Virus record (IMG/VR): IMGVR_UViG_3300042563_002299
Coordinates: 17,538-81,537 of that record
DNA from: a virus
Strand: one strand, 5' to 3'
Length of the DNA: 64,000 nt
The translations under genes and the position numbers were made by a program. The notes under the pieces were generated by a model that saw nothing but the letters and a program-made list of their open reading frames with translations, searched no databases and was not told the origin of the DNA. Shown in pieces: positions 25,678 to 34,323 of this stretch (its first letter is position 1; every line of letters starts with the position of its first letter).

Positions 25678-28600
25678 TTAATCAGTTGTTGCTACGTAAA
25701 GTTTATAGAACCTGTCTACCGCTGTTTTACCATTATTCAAACCAAAATAGAAGTGGTATGGTGCTCCAACAACAACTGCTTGTTGATTAGATCCGATTGG
25801 TTGTCCTTGTATAATACTATTAATTGATGGTTGAGCATCTGGCACGTTATTAACATAATTTGAAATGTAACCTAACTTAGTTGTTTGGGTAATGTATTTT
25901 TCTTGTAAAGTATTAAAGTCAAGATCTTGGTATTTCTTACTAAAGAACCCTCCACTATAAACATTATCAGTAAGCCAGTTGTTATCTTCAGTTCCAAAGA
26001 TGTTCATAGTAGGGTTACTTTGCTTTAAAGACCATTTGTAATGAGGAACAACTTGAGATTTAGAGTAACCAAATTTTTCCTGAATTAATGGGGAGTTACT
26101 GTATGTTTGAATACCCGGTGATTCAATTTTTCTGTAGTTTAAGTTTTGTAATGGTGTTTGGAAGAACACACCGAATACCGGTTTAATGTCCGCATTTGAC
26201 GGATAAGAAGCCGGATAATAGTTATCACCGAAGAAAATATAATTATTACTTGGTACGTTCTCACTAATGAATGGTAATACTTTCCACTCCGAATTAATTG
26301 ATAACATCTGAGCCCAATCACCATCAATTCTATAACCACCTCTTGTACTGTTAAAGAACTGTATAATACCTTTACCTTCACTTGAGTCACCACCAGTACT
26401 AACAGGTATCATTCTTTGTCTAACCCCTTCATTTAAAATTCTCGATAAGAACCCTAATTGGATTAGATCAGAATTATCTTGGTATGATGTCGCTTTTAAT
26501 TGATCCGCGTAGTAAGATCCAAAACCATCAATACCACTACAACAAATCTCATTAATAAAACTATCTCTTGGCCCTAAATCAACTACCGTTGTTGGGAATT
26601 GAATTTGTTTTTTATTGTACCCAAAACCAGGAAAATCTTTAAGACTTTGTGGGGTAAAAGGACTTATTGATGGTGAATTTTTACCAATAAAGTCATTACC
26701 ATTCCATGGAGATGACCTATAATAGAAACTATTTGACAAATCATTAAATACAACAACATCTTCACAGTAATTGTAATTTGGTTGTAGGTTAGGTCCGAAT
26801 GTTGTACTCTTATTAAAGTTAAACATATATAAAGACCCATTTAACCAGTTGTTTTGGAACACCTGTGAAAACACTCCTCTACAAGCAGCAAAGTTCATTG
26901 TAAATCTAACTTTCCACTCTAAGAATAATCTAGCATCATCACCATATTGTGCTAAGTATGTTTTATTTAATAAACAATAACAACCATTAACCATTCTGTT
27001 AACAGGTATTGAACATTGATCAGGAGGAATAACCCCAACATTACTTCCTGATCCACTATAACATTCCAAAGGAACCATACCTTCACAAGTTAAAGTATTT
27101 GTCAAACCTGAAACAAATGAATCCTCATCTTGTTGATCACCCGTTGGTAAATCCACACCTGCCGATATTGTAGGTTCCGTTTGAATACCTGAAGCATTAT
27201 AAGCGGTAAAATTGTTATTTTGGTGTAAAGCATAACCAGTTCTATTCTGAACACCATTTTCAATTTTAGTTGATGTTGGTAATCGGTCACTTCTCATTAC
27301 GATATTTGTACTTTGGAATGTAACAGGTGTTAATCCGTATCTATAATAAGCTGGTGAATATAAAACTGATAGGTTACCTCCAACATTAACGTTATTAAAC
27401 CAACCACTTTGAGTGTTGTAATATTGCCCTTTCTGACAATCTTGATTACATGAACCACCCGAATTGGTGTATATTGTTTTTGTAAATGTTAATTGATCTA
27501 AATTCCAAGCTAAGAATGCATTACCACCAACATATTGAGTTGGCGCAGATTGTTGTTGTGGTATCGTATAATTAGATGAACCCAAAACTTGATATAAATT
27601 ACCACCTGTTGTTAGTTGTGATGTGTTCTGCCAAGTAGGAAATACTGGTGTGTAAGAACCAATATTAGTAACATTGGTATCGTCAGTACATAAATAATAA
27701 TAAGGTAAGTTAGAGGTAAACGCCGTAAACTTAGTCGTATCAGGTGTGAACGCAAATGATGGGAAATATAAGTTAGAAACGTTATTGTTAGCACTTACGT
27801 GACTCACAGGTTTATTGCCTGAAGCAAAAGAACTATAACCCTGTATTGGTCTATTCAAATAATACGAACCTTCAATCTGAACCGACCCAAAAGATGAGAA
27901 ACCAAATATTTTAGATACATCGTATTTAATAGTTTGTTTTGGTGTGAATGGGTCTACACCTCTAACAAAAATACAAATTTCATAACCTTCCCAACCTTGC
28001 ATCAACGTAACTACGTTATTTACTGTCCAAGAACTAAATGCTGTCGGGTCACCTACCGGACAGTCAGGTGTTAAAATAGTAACATCATGTCTTAAGTAGT
28101 TGTTAGGATAATACCCAGTGGTTAACTGATCAATTCCGATGAATTCATTAACGGTAAGTCCTGTTATAAGTTGGAAGTACTCAATGTCGGTTGCAAACTG
28201 CAAATAAGCCTCCTCCAAATTTGGATTACCAACAACAGGTAATTGACTAACTTGTGGTAGATCAAGTACTATGTTCGCACTTAAGTTAACTTGTGGGTTT
28301 GCAGGATTAGCATATTGCACTAAAACCGGTACTGAATTTCCTATTAGTGTTGTTCCTGTAATTGAATTAGTGTTGAACTGATTAAGTGTTGCCCCTGTTA
28401 AATTAAGTAAACGATTTGAGGATTGTGCGTCGGTGTAATTTGGGTCTTGGAATGAACACACATTTCCAATTCCGATTTGACCTATCGCACCAGGGCTCAT
28501 TAAAACAACAACCACTTGATCCGTAAATGGTTGTGAGTTTAGAGAAGGATTCACCGTTGTTTGTATTTGATTATATGCTCCTCCTGTATTGAAATATTTA

Positions 28601-31260
28601 TCTCTTGTATTGAAGTCGTTTAATTGTTGTGGGAATGTTTTTGAGGTTGGGTACGCAAAATATCTTTCGTCAGCCCCCGAACTTTTATTAGCCGCCCATA
28701 AAAATGGTTGTGGAGCATGAAGTAAATATTGTTCGTTATCATATAATCTATTTGGATTAGTGGATGAAAGTACATCATAACCAGAAATAACTCTAGTTAA
28801 ATCCAAAGACGCCTGAACCGCTAAATCCGTAATAATATTATCATCGCCAATTTCAGAAGCAAAAGTTTTGTATGGTCCAATACCACCACATTGGAATGGA
28901 TCACTATTTGGATCGTCGTCTGGTCCTGAAATATTAAGGTGTTGTATCTCATATGATCCTGCAGAGTTAACAGGTGCAATAATACTTAAAGACGGCACTA
29001 ATGTTAGATCATAAAAACTACTTGACCCTCCTTGAGCGGAAGCTTCTATTTCATCATTAACACTATTGAGGTCAAAATTATCATCCATTTCCGCAGTTTT
29101 ACAATCACAATCACAACTCGTACAATCAGGATATGCAATCATAGGTAAAGATATTCTTGGGAACCCTTTTACTTTAATTGCGGCAATAATAGTAAAGGCT
29201 AAAAATGCCGCGGCTAGTGCTACTTTAAATGCCGCTGCGGCTATTAAGAAAATACCAGCAAATATTAAACGAATACCCTCAAGTATCCACCCCACGTTAA
29301 CGGTAACCCCAAGTCCAACTGAAATAACACCAGCACCCGCACTGATTAATTGTATACCACTCTGTATAGCATTAAACAACGAAACTGCCGCATCATAAGT
29401 TAAATAAAGACTTAAAACTATTAATACGTATTTGAGTATTGGCCATATGAATGAAATAAAGTGAGCAACAAATAGTAAAACTAAAAGTGGGAAAGTTAAA
29501 ACGTTAATCAATATGTTAAACACAAAAAATATTGGGTCAAAGTTTCTAATTATATCATTTACAGGGAACGTATTTACCGTCGATTTACAAGATCTGTTAT
29601 CAATTTCTTTTATCCCTAAATGTCTTGCCCTACCAATTCCATTCTTGTATCTATCCAAGAACATTGCGGTCGTATAAACTTTATTATATTTAAACTCATA
29701 GAAAGTATCTTCACAATCGATCGCTTCTTGTGGGTTAACATAATCATCCCAATCTAAACTGAACGCATATGACTTTAAAAGGTTGAATAGCGTTTCAGGG
29801 TAAACCTTGAATGTGAAATCTTGGGTAACGTTAGGGTTTACGGATGTACCGACTATTTGAATTGTGTCCCCGACATTAAATGGTATTGAATTTTGAGACC
29901 CCGTATATAGAACACCATTCAAATATATTTCATATGATGAATTATTAAGTGAAGTTTCAAATGAAATACCCGCATCAAAACCAAATGATTGTACTTCTGT
30001 TACACCTGTAACTAAACCTGGTTGAATTTGGTAAGTATAGGTTTGTGTCGCTTGATCAAATGGATCATTACCTGATGTTGACCACCCGTATTCTTTAACG
30101 TTTGGTACTAAGAAATTGGCTCTTTGGAAACTATTCTGTAGTCCTTCCTCATTTTGCCACTTCATTTTAAATCGGTACTTACCTTTTGTTGGTATACCTT
30201 TACTAGGATCATCGGACAATACTTGTTCTCCGAATTCATTTGTGAATACGTAATCCAAATTCATTGGTACGTTAAGGACATATGTTCCATCAGGATCAAT
30301 TACTTTACCCTCCTGTTCTACTTGATATACCTCTAATATCGGTAAACCTTGATCATCAGAATTAATTGTTTGTCGTATTGCTTGTATTTCACCAGGACCT
30401 GCAACCAACTCACATAAATTACCTGTATTGTTTTTTGGTTTACATCCAATCTTCAATGCATCGTCATTTGTTGTTGATATAATTGACCCCATAAATATGG
30501 AGGTTGGTTGGATACTGATATTCGCTTGTTTGGTCAAATCAAAATCAACTCGTGTAATACCAACTTGACATAACTCTTGATCACCCCAAAAAGGAGCAAC
30601 ATCAACATCAAACACCAAATTTTTAATTTGTGGTAATTCTCTTAAGTTTGTTGATGATCTGAAGGTAGACCCGTTAACTTGTGTTTCAGTTGCTAACCCT
30701 TGTTGTATTAAATCTTGTGGTGATAAAGAAAAACAACCAATATCAGATAAATCGACATCCATTACAATTGTTTGAGTTCCAGTGGGAACCCCAAAAATCA
30801 TAAAGTCACCACTATCATTTGTTGTTACAGTAAATCTGTAGTATTTGTCGTAAACCTCAATATATGATTCATCCATTAACACATCTCCAACATTAGGAAA
30901 TGTTCCTGTCGATTGGTGTCCTTTATATGATGGTAGTTTAGGTAATAAATTATACCTATAACCTTCTTCATTGGTATCGGTTATGGTTCTATAGGGATAT
31001 AGTTCGGAAATTACAGGGTCAAATTCATCCGCATCATCCAATGGGATAAAAACCGATACTTTAGCATTTGGTAAACCAAATCCGTTATTAACAAAAACAC
31101 GACCAACTACGACACCGTAATCCGCACACATTCTTGTGTATAAATCATTTGCAAGAATCTTTAAGGAAAGCACTTCCAAAGATTCCCAATCTTGTTCTAA
31201 ATTGACATTAATATATTTGTCAACACCTACTTCGGTTCTTATTCTATATGATTTGGGCAT
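25678..31260 (-). CDS. Giant tail protein (1860 aa) with carboxypeptidase-regulatory-like N-domain and central hydrophobic block
   Basis: The N-terminal ~190 residues contain a beta-sandwich like carboxypeptidase regulatory domains: GLPNAKVSVFIPLDD, then TTNDSGDFMIFGVPTGT. Residues ~575-712 form a strongly hydrophobic block with about five or six potential membrane-spanning stretches (for example FVFNILINVLTFPLLVLLF and FKVALAAAFLAFTIIAAI). A cysteine cluster DCTSCDCDCKT follows near residue 718. The remaining ~1100 residues are beta-rich and Asn/Gln/Tyr-rich. It follows gp6 in the tail operon, where T4 has gp7. A membrane-interacting tail part is possible. Gene function is inferred from position. 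Confidence 0.75.
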   Translation of the reverse strand: MPKSYRIRTEVGVDKYINVNLEQDWESLEVLSLKILANDLYTRMCADYGVVVGRVFVNNGFGLPNAKVSVFIPLDDADEFDPVISELYPYRTITDTNEEGYRYNLLPKLPSYKGHQSTGTFPNVGDVLMDESYIEVYDKYYRFTVTTNDSGDFMIFGVPTGTQTIVMDVDLSDIGCFSLSPQDLIQQGLATETQVNGSTFRSSTNLRELPQIKNLVFDVDVAPFWGDQELCQVGITRVDFDLTKQANISIQPTSIFMGSIISTTNDDALKIGCKPKNNTGNLCELVAGPGEIQAIRQTINSDDQGLPILEVYQVEQEGKVIDPDGTYVLNVPMNLDYVFTNEFGEQVLSDDPSKGIPTKGKYRFKMKWQNEEGLQNSFQRANFLVPNVKEYGWSTSGNDPFDQATQTYTYQIQPGLVTGVTEVQSFGFDAGISFETSLNNSSYEIYLNGVLYTGSQNSIPFNVGDTIQIVGTSVNPNVTQDFTFKVYPETLFNLLKSYAFSLDWDDYVNPQEAIDCEDTFYEFKYNKVYTTAMFLDRYKNGIGRARHLGIKEIDNRSCKSTVNTFPVNDIIRNFDPIFFVFNILINVLTFPLLVLLFVAHFISFIWPILKYVLIVLSLYLTYDAAVSLFNAIQSGIQLISAGAGVISVGLGVTVNVGWILEGIRLIFAGIFLIAAAAFKVALAAAFLAFTIIAAIKVKGFPRISLPMIAYPDCTSCDCDCKTAEMDDNFDLNSVNDEIEASAQGGSSSFYDLTLVPSLSIIAPVNSAGSYEIQHLNISGPDDDPNSDPFQCGGIGPYKTFASEIGDDNIITDLAVQASLDLTRVISGYDVLSSTNPNRLYDNEQYLLHAPQPFLWAANKSSGADERYFAYPTSKTFPQQLNDFNTRDKYFNTGGAYNQIQTTVNPSLNSQPFTDQVVVVLMSPGAIGQIGIGNVCSFQDPNYTDAQSSNRLLNLTGATLNQFNTNSITGTTLIGNSVPVLVQYANPANPQVNLSANIVLDLPQVSQLPVVGNPNLEEAYLQFATDIEYFQLITGLTVNEFIGIDQLTTGYYPNNYLRHDVTILTPDCPVGDPTAFSSWTVNNVVTLMQGWEGYEICIFVRGVDPFTPKQTIKYDVSKIFGFSSFGSVQIEGSYYLNRPIQGYSSFASGNKPVSHVSANNNVSNLYFPSFAFTPDTTKFTAFTSNLPYYYLCTDDTNVTNIGSYTPVFPTWQNTSQLTTGGNLYQVLGSSNYTIPQQQSAPTQYVGGNAFLAWNLDQLTFTKTIYTNSGGSCNQDCQKGQYYNTQSGWFNNVNVGGNLSVLYSPAYYRYGLTPVTFQSTNIVMRSDRLPTSTKIENGVQNRTGYALHQNNNFTAYNASGIQTEPTISAGVDLPTGDQQDEDSFVSGLTNTLTCEGMVPLECYSGSGSNVGVIPPDQCSIPVNRMVNGCYCLLNKTYLAQYGDDARLFLEWKVRFTMNFAACRGVFSQVFQNNWLNGSLYMFNFNKSTTFGPNLQPNYNYCEDVVVFNDLSNSFYYRSSPWNGNDFIGKNSPSISPFTPQSLKDFPGFGYNKKQIQFPTTVVDLGPRDSFINEICCSGIDGFGSYYADQLKATSYQDNSDLIQLGFLSRILNEGVRQRMIPVSTGGDSSEGKGIIQFFNSTRGGYRIDGDWAQMLSINSEWKVLPFISENVPSNNYIFFGDNYYPASYPSNADIKPVFGVFFQTPLQNLNYRKIESPGIQTYSNSPLIQEKFGYSKSQVVPHYKWSLKQSNPTMNIFGTEDNNWLTDNVYSGGFFSKKYQDLDFNTLQEKYITQTTKLGYISNYVNNVPDAQPSINSIIQGQPIGSNQQAVVVGAPYHFYFGLNNGKTAVDRFYKLYVATTD

Positions 31261-31277
31261 TAAAGATTTCGTTTTTT

Positions 31278-31285
31278 CATAAATA
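31278..31285 (-). promoter_or_regulatory. TATTTATG element upstream of the 1860-aa tail gene
   Basis: A TATTTATG variant of the octamer on the coding strand, 17 bp before the ATG at 31260, in the 76-bp gap after gp6. No terminator hairpin was seen in this gap. Confidence 0.3.
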
Positions 31286-31336
31286 GTTTATTTCCTATTT
31301 TAAAAAAAATAATCTTATTCTTGGAAAAATAAATCG

Positions 31337-33178
31337 CTACGAGAAGTTTACCGCTTTTAAGTTCAATACCCTTACATTAATGTCCTTATTTGGGTATCTA
31401 ATTTGGTAAGTTTGTGTTGGTGTTGCAAAGATAGTATCTGCCGTTGGTTGTATCTGTCTTGTTAAAGGATCCGCATATGGCATCGATGTTTGAGCCGATG
31501 AATATTGACCACCAACTTGATTAAAGAATAGAACATCAGAAATACTCACAATACCATTTTCGGACTGTAGTATTCGTCTTAATTCAGAGATATTAACGTT
31601 TTGACCTAATTCTCTAACTAAGGGGTTAAAGAACTCTGACACCAACTGTATTACTTTGGCAATAACCGCACCTTGATTTTGACTATTATCTAAAACAACA
31701 TCAACCGTAACTGAAAGATCTATCGTTTCTGCTGCTTCTATTGAAATGTAGTCATTTATCATACGATAATTTGATAGGTAATTTGCGACGTTTTGTTTTA
31801 ATGTGTTTGAAACTACGTTCGTTAAACTACCACTTGTATCGTAAGATAACATTTTAATTTTTATTTTATTATTCTCTTCAGTGATCGCAACTTTAGCAGG
31901 TGCACCAAATTGAGAAGGCATTGTTCTTATAATTGAGTTGTAGTCATTCACCGTAACCGCTCTATTTTGAGCCGCGAAGTTAAATGCGACCATGTTTCTC
32001 ACGTCTTCAGTTGTTGGTAGGTTAGCACCTCCAATAGCCGCAGTCACATTATTACATTGTAAACTATTAATAACACTTCTGTTGACAGAATCTGATGGAC
32101 CATTAACCGCAAATGATACAGTACCAATCTGGTTGATTGTATTTATACCTAAGTTACTTGATAATCCACCACCAATCCTATATTGAACGAATAGAGTTGT
32201 GTTTGGTGTCAAAGCAGCACCCATAGCAAAGTTATTAGTATATCTACTTAAATCAAAACCTTTACCGTCACGGGCAAATTCTCTTAATTGTTGTTCTGCG
32301 GATATATTACCACCACCAAAGGTCATTTTACAGAAACCTTCAGGTGTATACTCACTAATAAATTTGTTTGATGTTGTTATATATCTACCTACTTTAATAC
32401 CAGGTTGATCAGATACTTTAGTAGGGTCTTCAATGAAAACTCTATCTTGTACCAAAGCATCCACCTCAAACCATCTCTCAGGACCTACGGTGATAAAATC
32501 TTGTGGTTGTGGTATTGTTGAGTATTGTGTTCCCGATTTAAGTAAAACACTTGTAATACCCAAAACATTTTTTTCAGGTAAGAATAATTCTAAATAAGGT
32601 CTAGCGTCGTTAGCGGTAATTACTCTCTTATAAACTTTTGTAATACCATTAACAACAACTTCTCGTTTAAGAATCGTATAATTAATAAGTTTACCACTTG
32701 AGTCAAAGTTTGGTATTTTAACTCGGTTTGGTGAACCCTCAGCATTTATTGGTGAAGCAAAATCAATATCATACACTGTTTCAAAAGGTTGTCCAGCACC
32801 ATTAACTTGAGATCCTCGTCTTAAGACACCACAATATCTTAAATCTTCCCTATCTCCAAAAGCAGGTACTGTAATTGAAAAATCAACTAAGGCAACTGAC
32901 GGTCTTTGACCCGGTACTTTTAAACCATAAGTTCTTGCAATATTATAAACGGAGTTCTTTTGTTGAGCAAACTGTAATACAGTTTCTTGGATGCTTCTAT
33001 CTATTTGAAAGTTAAGGTTATCCGTAACCGCCGCATTCAAATCTAACATAACAGAGAAAATACCCGCATCGTTAAAATTTTGAACGAGATCAGGGTAATA
33101 CGTTCTAGTGAAGTTAATTAACTCAGTTCTTACTCCTTGAAAATCTCGGACTGTATAAGATATATTCTTTTCTGCCAT
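31337..33178 (-). CDS. 6: Baseplate wedge subunit gp6-like (baseplate J family)
   Basis: This 613-residue protein is close in length to T4 gp6 (660). The N-terminus (YTVRDFQGVRTELINFTRTY, then DAGIFSVMLDLNAAVTDNL and YGLKVPGQRPS) is characteristic of the gp6/gpJ wedge family. The C-terminal half has the conserved VTVNDYNSIIRTMPSQFG segment and ends with DINVRVLNL. It forms the inner wedge ring with gp25 and gp53. gp25 is encoded directly upstream with a 6-bp gap, as expected for a contractile-tail baseplate. Confidence 0.92.
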   Translation of the reverse strand: MAEKNISYTVRDFQGVRTELINFTRTYYPDLVQNFNDAGIFSVMLDLNAAVTDNLNFQIDRSIQETVLQFAQQKNSVYNIARTYGLKVPGQRPSVALVDFSITVPAFGDREDLRYCGVLRRGSQVNGAGQPFETVYDIDFASPINAEGSPNRVKIPNFDSSGKLINYTILKREVVVNGITKVYKRVITANDARPYLELFLPEKNVLGITSVLLKSGTQYSTIPQPQDFITVGPERWFEVDALVQDRVFIEDPTKVSDQPGIKVGRYITTSNKFISEYTPEGFCKMTFGGGNISAEQQLREFARDGKGFDLSRYTNNFAMGAALTPNTTLFVQYRIGGGLSSNLGINTINQIGTVSFAVNGPSDSVNRSVINSLQCNNVTAAIGGANLPTTEDVRNMVAFNFAAQNRAVTVNDYNSIIRTMPSQFGAPAKVAITEENNKIKIKMLSYDTSGSLTNVVSNTLKQNVANYLSNYRMINDYISIEAAETIDLSVTVDVVLDNSQNQGAVIAKVIQLVSEFFNPLVRELGQNVNISELRRILQSENGIVSISDVLFFNQVGGQYSSAQTSMPYADPLTRQIQPTADTIFATPTQTYQIRYPNKDINVRVLNLKAVNFS

Positions 33179-33184
33179 ATACTA

Positions 33185-33643
33185 TTAAATATTGATAATG
33201 ATAAAATCGCTAGATTCAAAAGCAGAATCCGTTATTCTGTAATCTATTTTAATTCTTGCTGTGTGTTCTAATTCTGCAATGTTGGTAACTTTAAATTCTC
33301 GTTCACCATCTTGATTTACCGTGAATCCTTTATCTTCTAATCCCGCAGATGCCGGTTCAACAGTGATATTGGTTACCTGTAGGTTTGGCATGTAGTTACC
33401 AATTGTATCTCTAATTTCAGATTCAATATCCGAAAACGTTGGTCCATCTAAAGGTTCAAAAATATACTCATAAAGACGAGTACCAAAATTGGGTAAGAAA
33501 TACCTTGACCCTTTTCTTGTTAAAAGTAAGTGAACTAAGTCAGATCTAATTTCAGCTTCGGTAGAATTTGTCACATCCAAATATCTACCTGTAAATGAAT
33601 CCACAAAAGGAAAAGAAATACCGTATGTAATGCCATTTGCCAT
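33185..33643 (-). CDS. 25: Baseplate wedge subunit gp25-like
   Basis: This 152-residue protein has the gp25 hallmark regions: IRSDLVHLLLTRKGSRYFLPNFGTRLYEYIFEP (split here as DLVHLLLTRKGSRYF and FGTRLYEYIFEP), followed by IESEIRDTIGNYMP. The family initiates sheath polymerisation at the baseplate. It leads the 7.7-33.6 kb tail unit and precedes gp6 by 6 bp, the same neighbour order as in other contractile systems. Confidence 0.93.
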   Translation of the reverse strand: MANGITYGISFPFVDSFTGRYLDVTNSTEAEIRSDLVHLLLTRKGSRYFLPNFGTRLYEYIFEPLDGPTFSDIESEIRDTIGNYMPNLQVTNITVEPASAGLEDKGFTVNQDGEREFKVTNIAELEHTARIKIDYRITDSAFESSDFIIINI

Positions 33644-33647
33644 ATCT

Positions 33648-33655
33648 AATAAATA
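33648..33655 (-). promoter_or_regulatory. TATTTATT element upstream of gp25
   Basis: A TATTTATT octamer on the coding strand 4 bp before the gp25 ATG at 33643, downstream of a strong terminator. It is the likely entry point for the 26 kb tail unit, although a promoter this close would need a nearly leaderless transcript. Confidence 0.35.
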
Positions 33656-33685
33656 TATGTCGTGATTATTTCTAATAAATAGATA

Positions 33686-33717
33686 TAAAATAAAAATCCC
33701 GACAATGTGTCGGGATT
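33686..33717 (-). terminator. Intrinsic terminator after the 168-aa membrane protein gene
   Basis: A perfect 10-bp stem (AATCCCGACA / TGTCGGGATT) with a 3-base loop at 33695-33717, followed on the minus strand by TTTATTTTAT. Confidence 0.85.
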
Positions 33718-33748
33718 AATGTCGTGATTAATGTCGCAATTAATCTTA

Positions 33749-34255
33749 TTAAGCCTCTTCTGTTTCGTTATCGGGATCCAATACTTTAGCAAGTCCTAAT
33801 AATAAACCTGTCACACCCCAACTAATCGCAAGTCCTGCAGGAAATCCTGTCATTGACGCGATTAAGATAGCCGCGGGTACTCCACCCCAATTTCCGATAT
33901 TTGCCGCTCCAATGTCTCTCATGATTCTACCTAATTTTTCTTTAGGTGTTTCATTTTCTTCTTCTTCACTCATTTCACCATCCATAGCTTCACTCGCAAG
34001 ATCTTTAACCGCATCATGAGCATCTTTTGCCGATGAATACTGATCAATACCCAAATTATCTAAAACGTTTTTGATTTGATTTTTTTCACGATCAGATAGA
34101 TTTGATACAATATCTTCTAATTTCATTTGAACTTTAGATGAGTCAACAATTCTTTCTACTTTTTTAGATGCCATGGAATCCTCAGCATCTTCTTTTATAA
34201 TTCGTTTAACAATATTTGCTAAATCATTTTCATTAAGTCGTACTATTTTTTTCAT
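33749..34255 (-). CDS. Small protein with I-x-E-terminated N-terminal helix and two C-terminal membrane segments (168 aa)
   Basis: The N-terminus KKIVRLNENDLANIVKRIIKE forms an amphipathic helix ending in I-K-E at residues 20-22, similar to T4 capsid-targeting sequences cut by the prohead protease. The middle is charged (SDREKNQIKNVLDNLGIDQY; acidic GEMSEEEENE). The C-terminus has two hydrophobic helices around residues 125-158 (AAILIASMTGFPAGLA and SWGVTGLLLGLAKVL). It could be an injected internal head protein or a holin-like membrane protein. It stands alone between terminators and has its own TATTTATA element, consistent with strong late expression. Confidence 0.75.
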   Translation of the reverse strand: MKKIVRLNENDLANIVKRIIKEDAEDSMASKKVERIVDSSKVQMKLEDIVSNLSDREKNQIKNVLDNLGIDQYSSAKDAHDAVKDLASEAMDGEMSEEEENETPKEKLGRIMRDIGAANIGNWGGVPAAILIASMTGFPAGLAISWGVTGLLLGLAKVLDPDNETEEA

Positions 34256-34268
34256 GGTAATTTTTATT

Positions 34269-34276
34269 TATAAATA
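34269..34276 (-). promoter_or_regulatory. TATTTATA element upstream of the 168-aa gene
   Basis: Exact octamer on the coding strand, 13 bp before the ATG at 34255 and just downstream of the nrdA terminator, so it can serve only this gene. Confidence 0.45.
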
Positions 34277-34283
34277 TCTCATA

Positions 34284-34314
34284 TAAAAAAAAATCACGAC
34301 CGAAATCGTGATTT
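34284..34314 (-). terminator. Intrinsic terminator after nrdA
   Basis: A 9-bp stem AAATCACGA/TCGTGATTT with a 6-base loop at 34291-34314, followed by about nine T on the minus strand. Confidence 0.85.
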
Positions 34315-34323
34315 ATTGTTTTT

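Noticed and set aside
29066-29398. Plus-strand Ala/Ile-rich open frame of 110 codons
   Set aside because: It is antisense to the hydrophobic block of the 1860-aa tail protein, which itself makes a long antisense frame.
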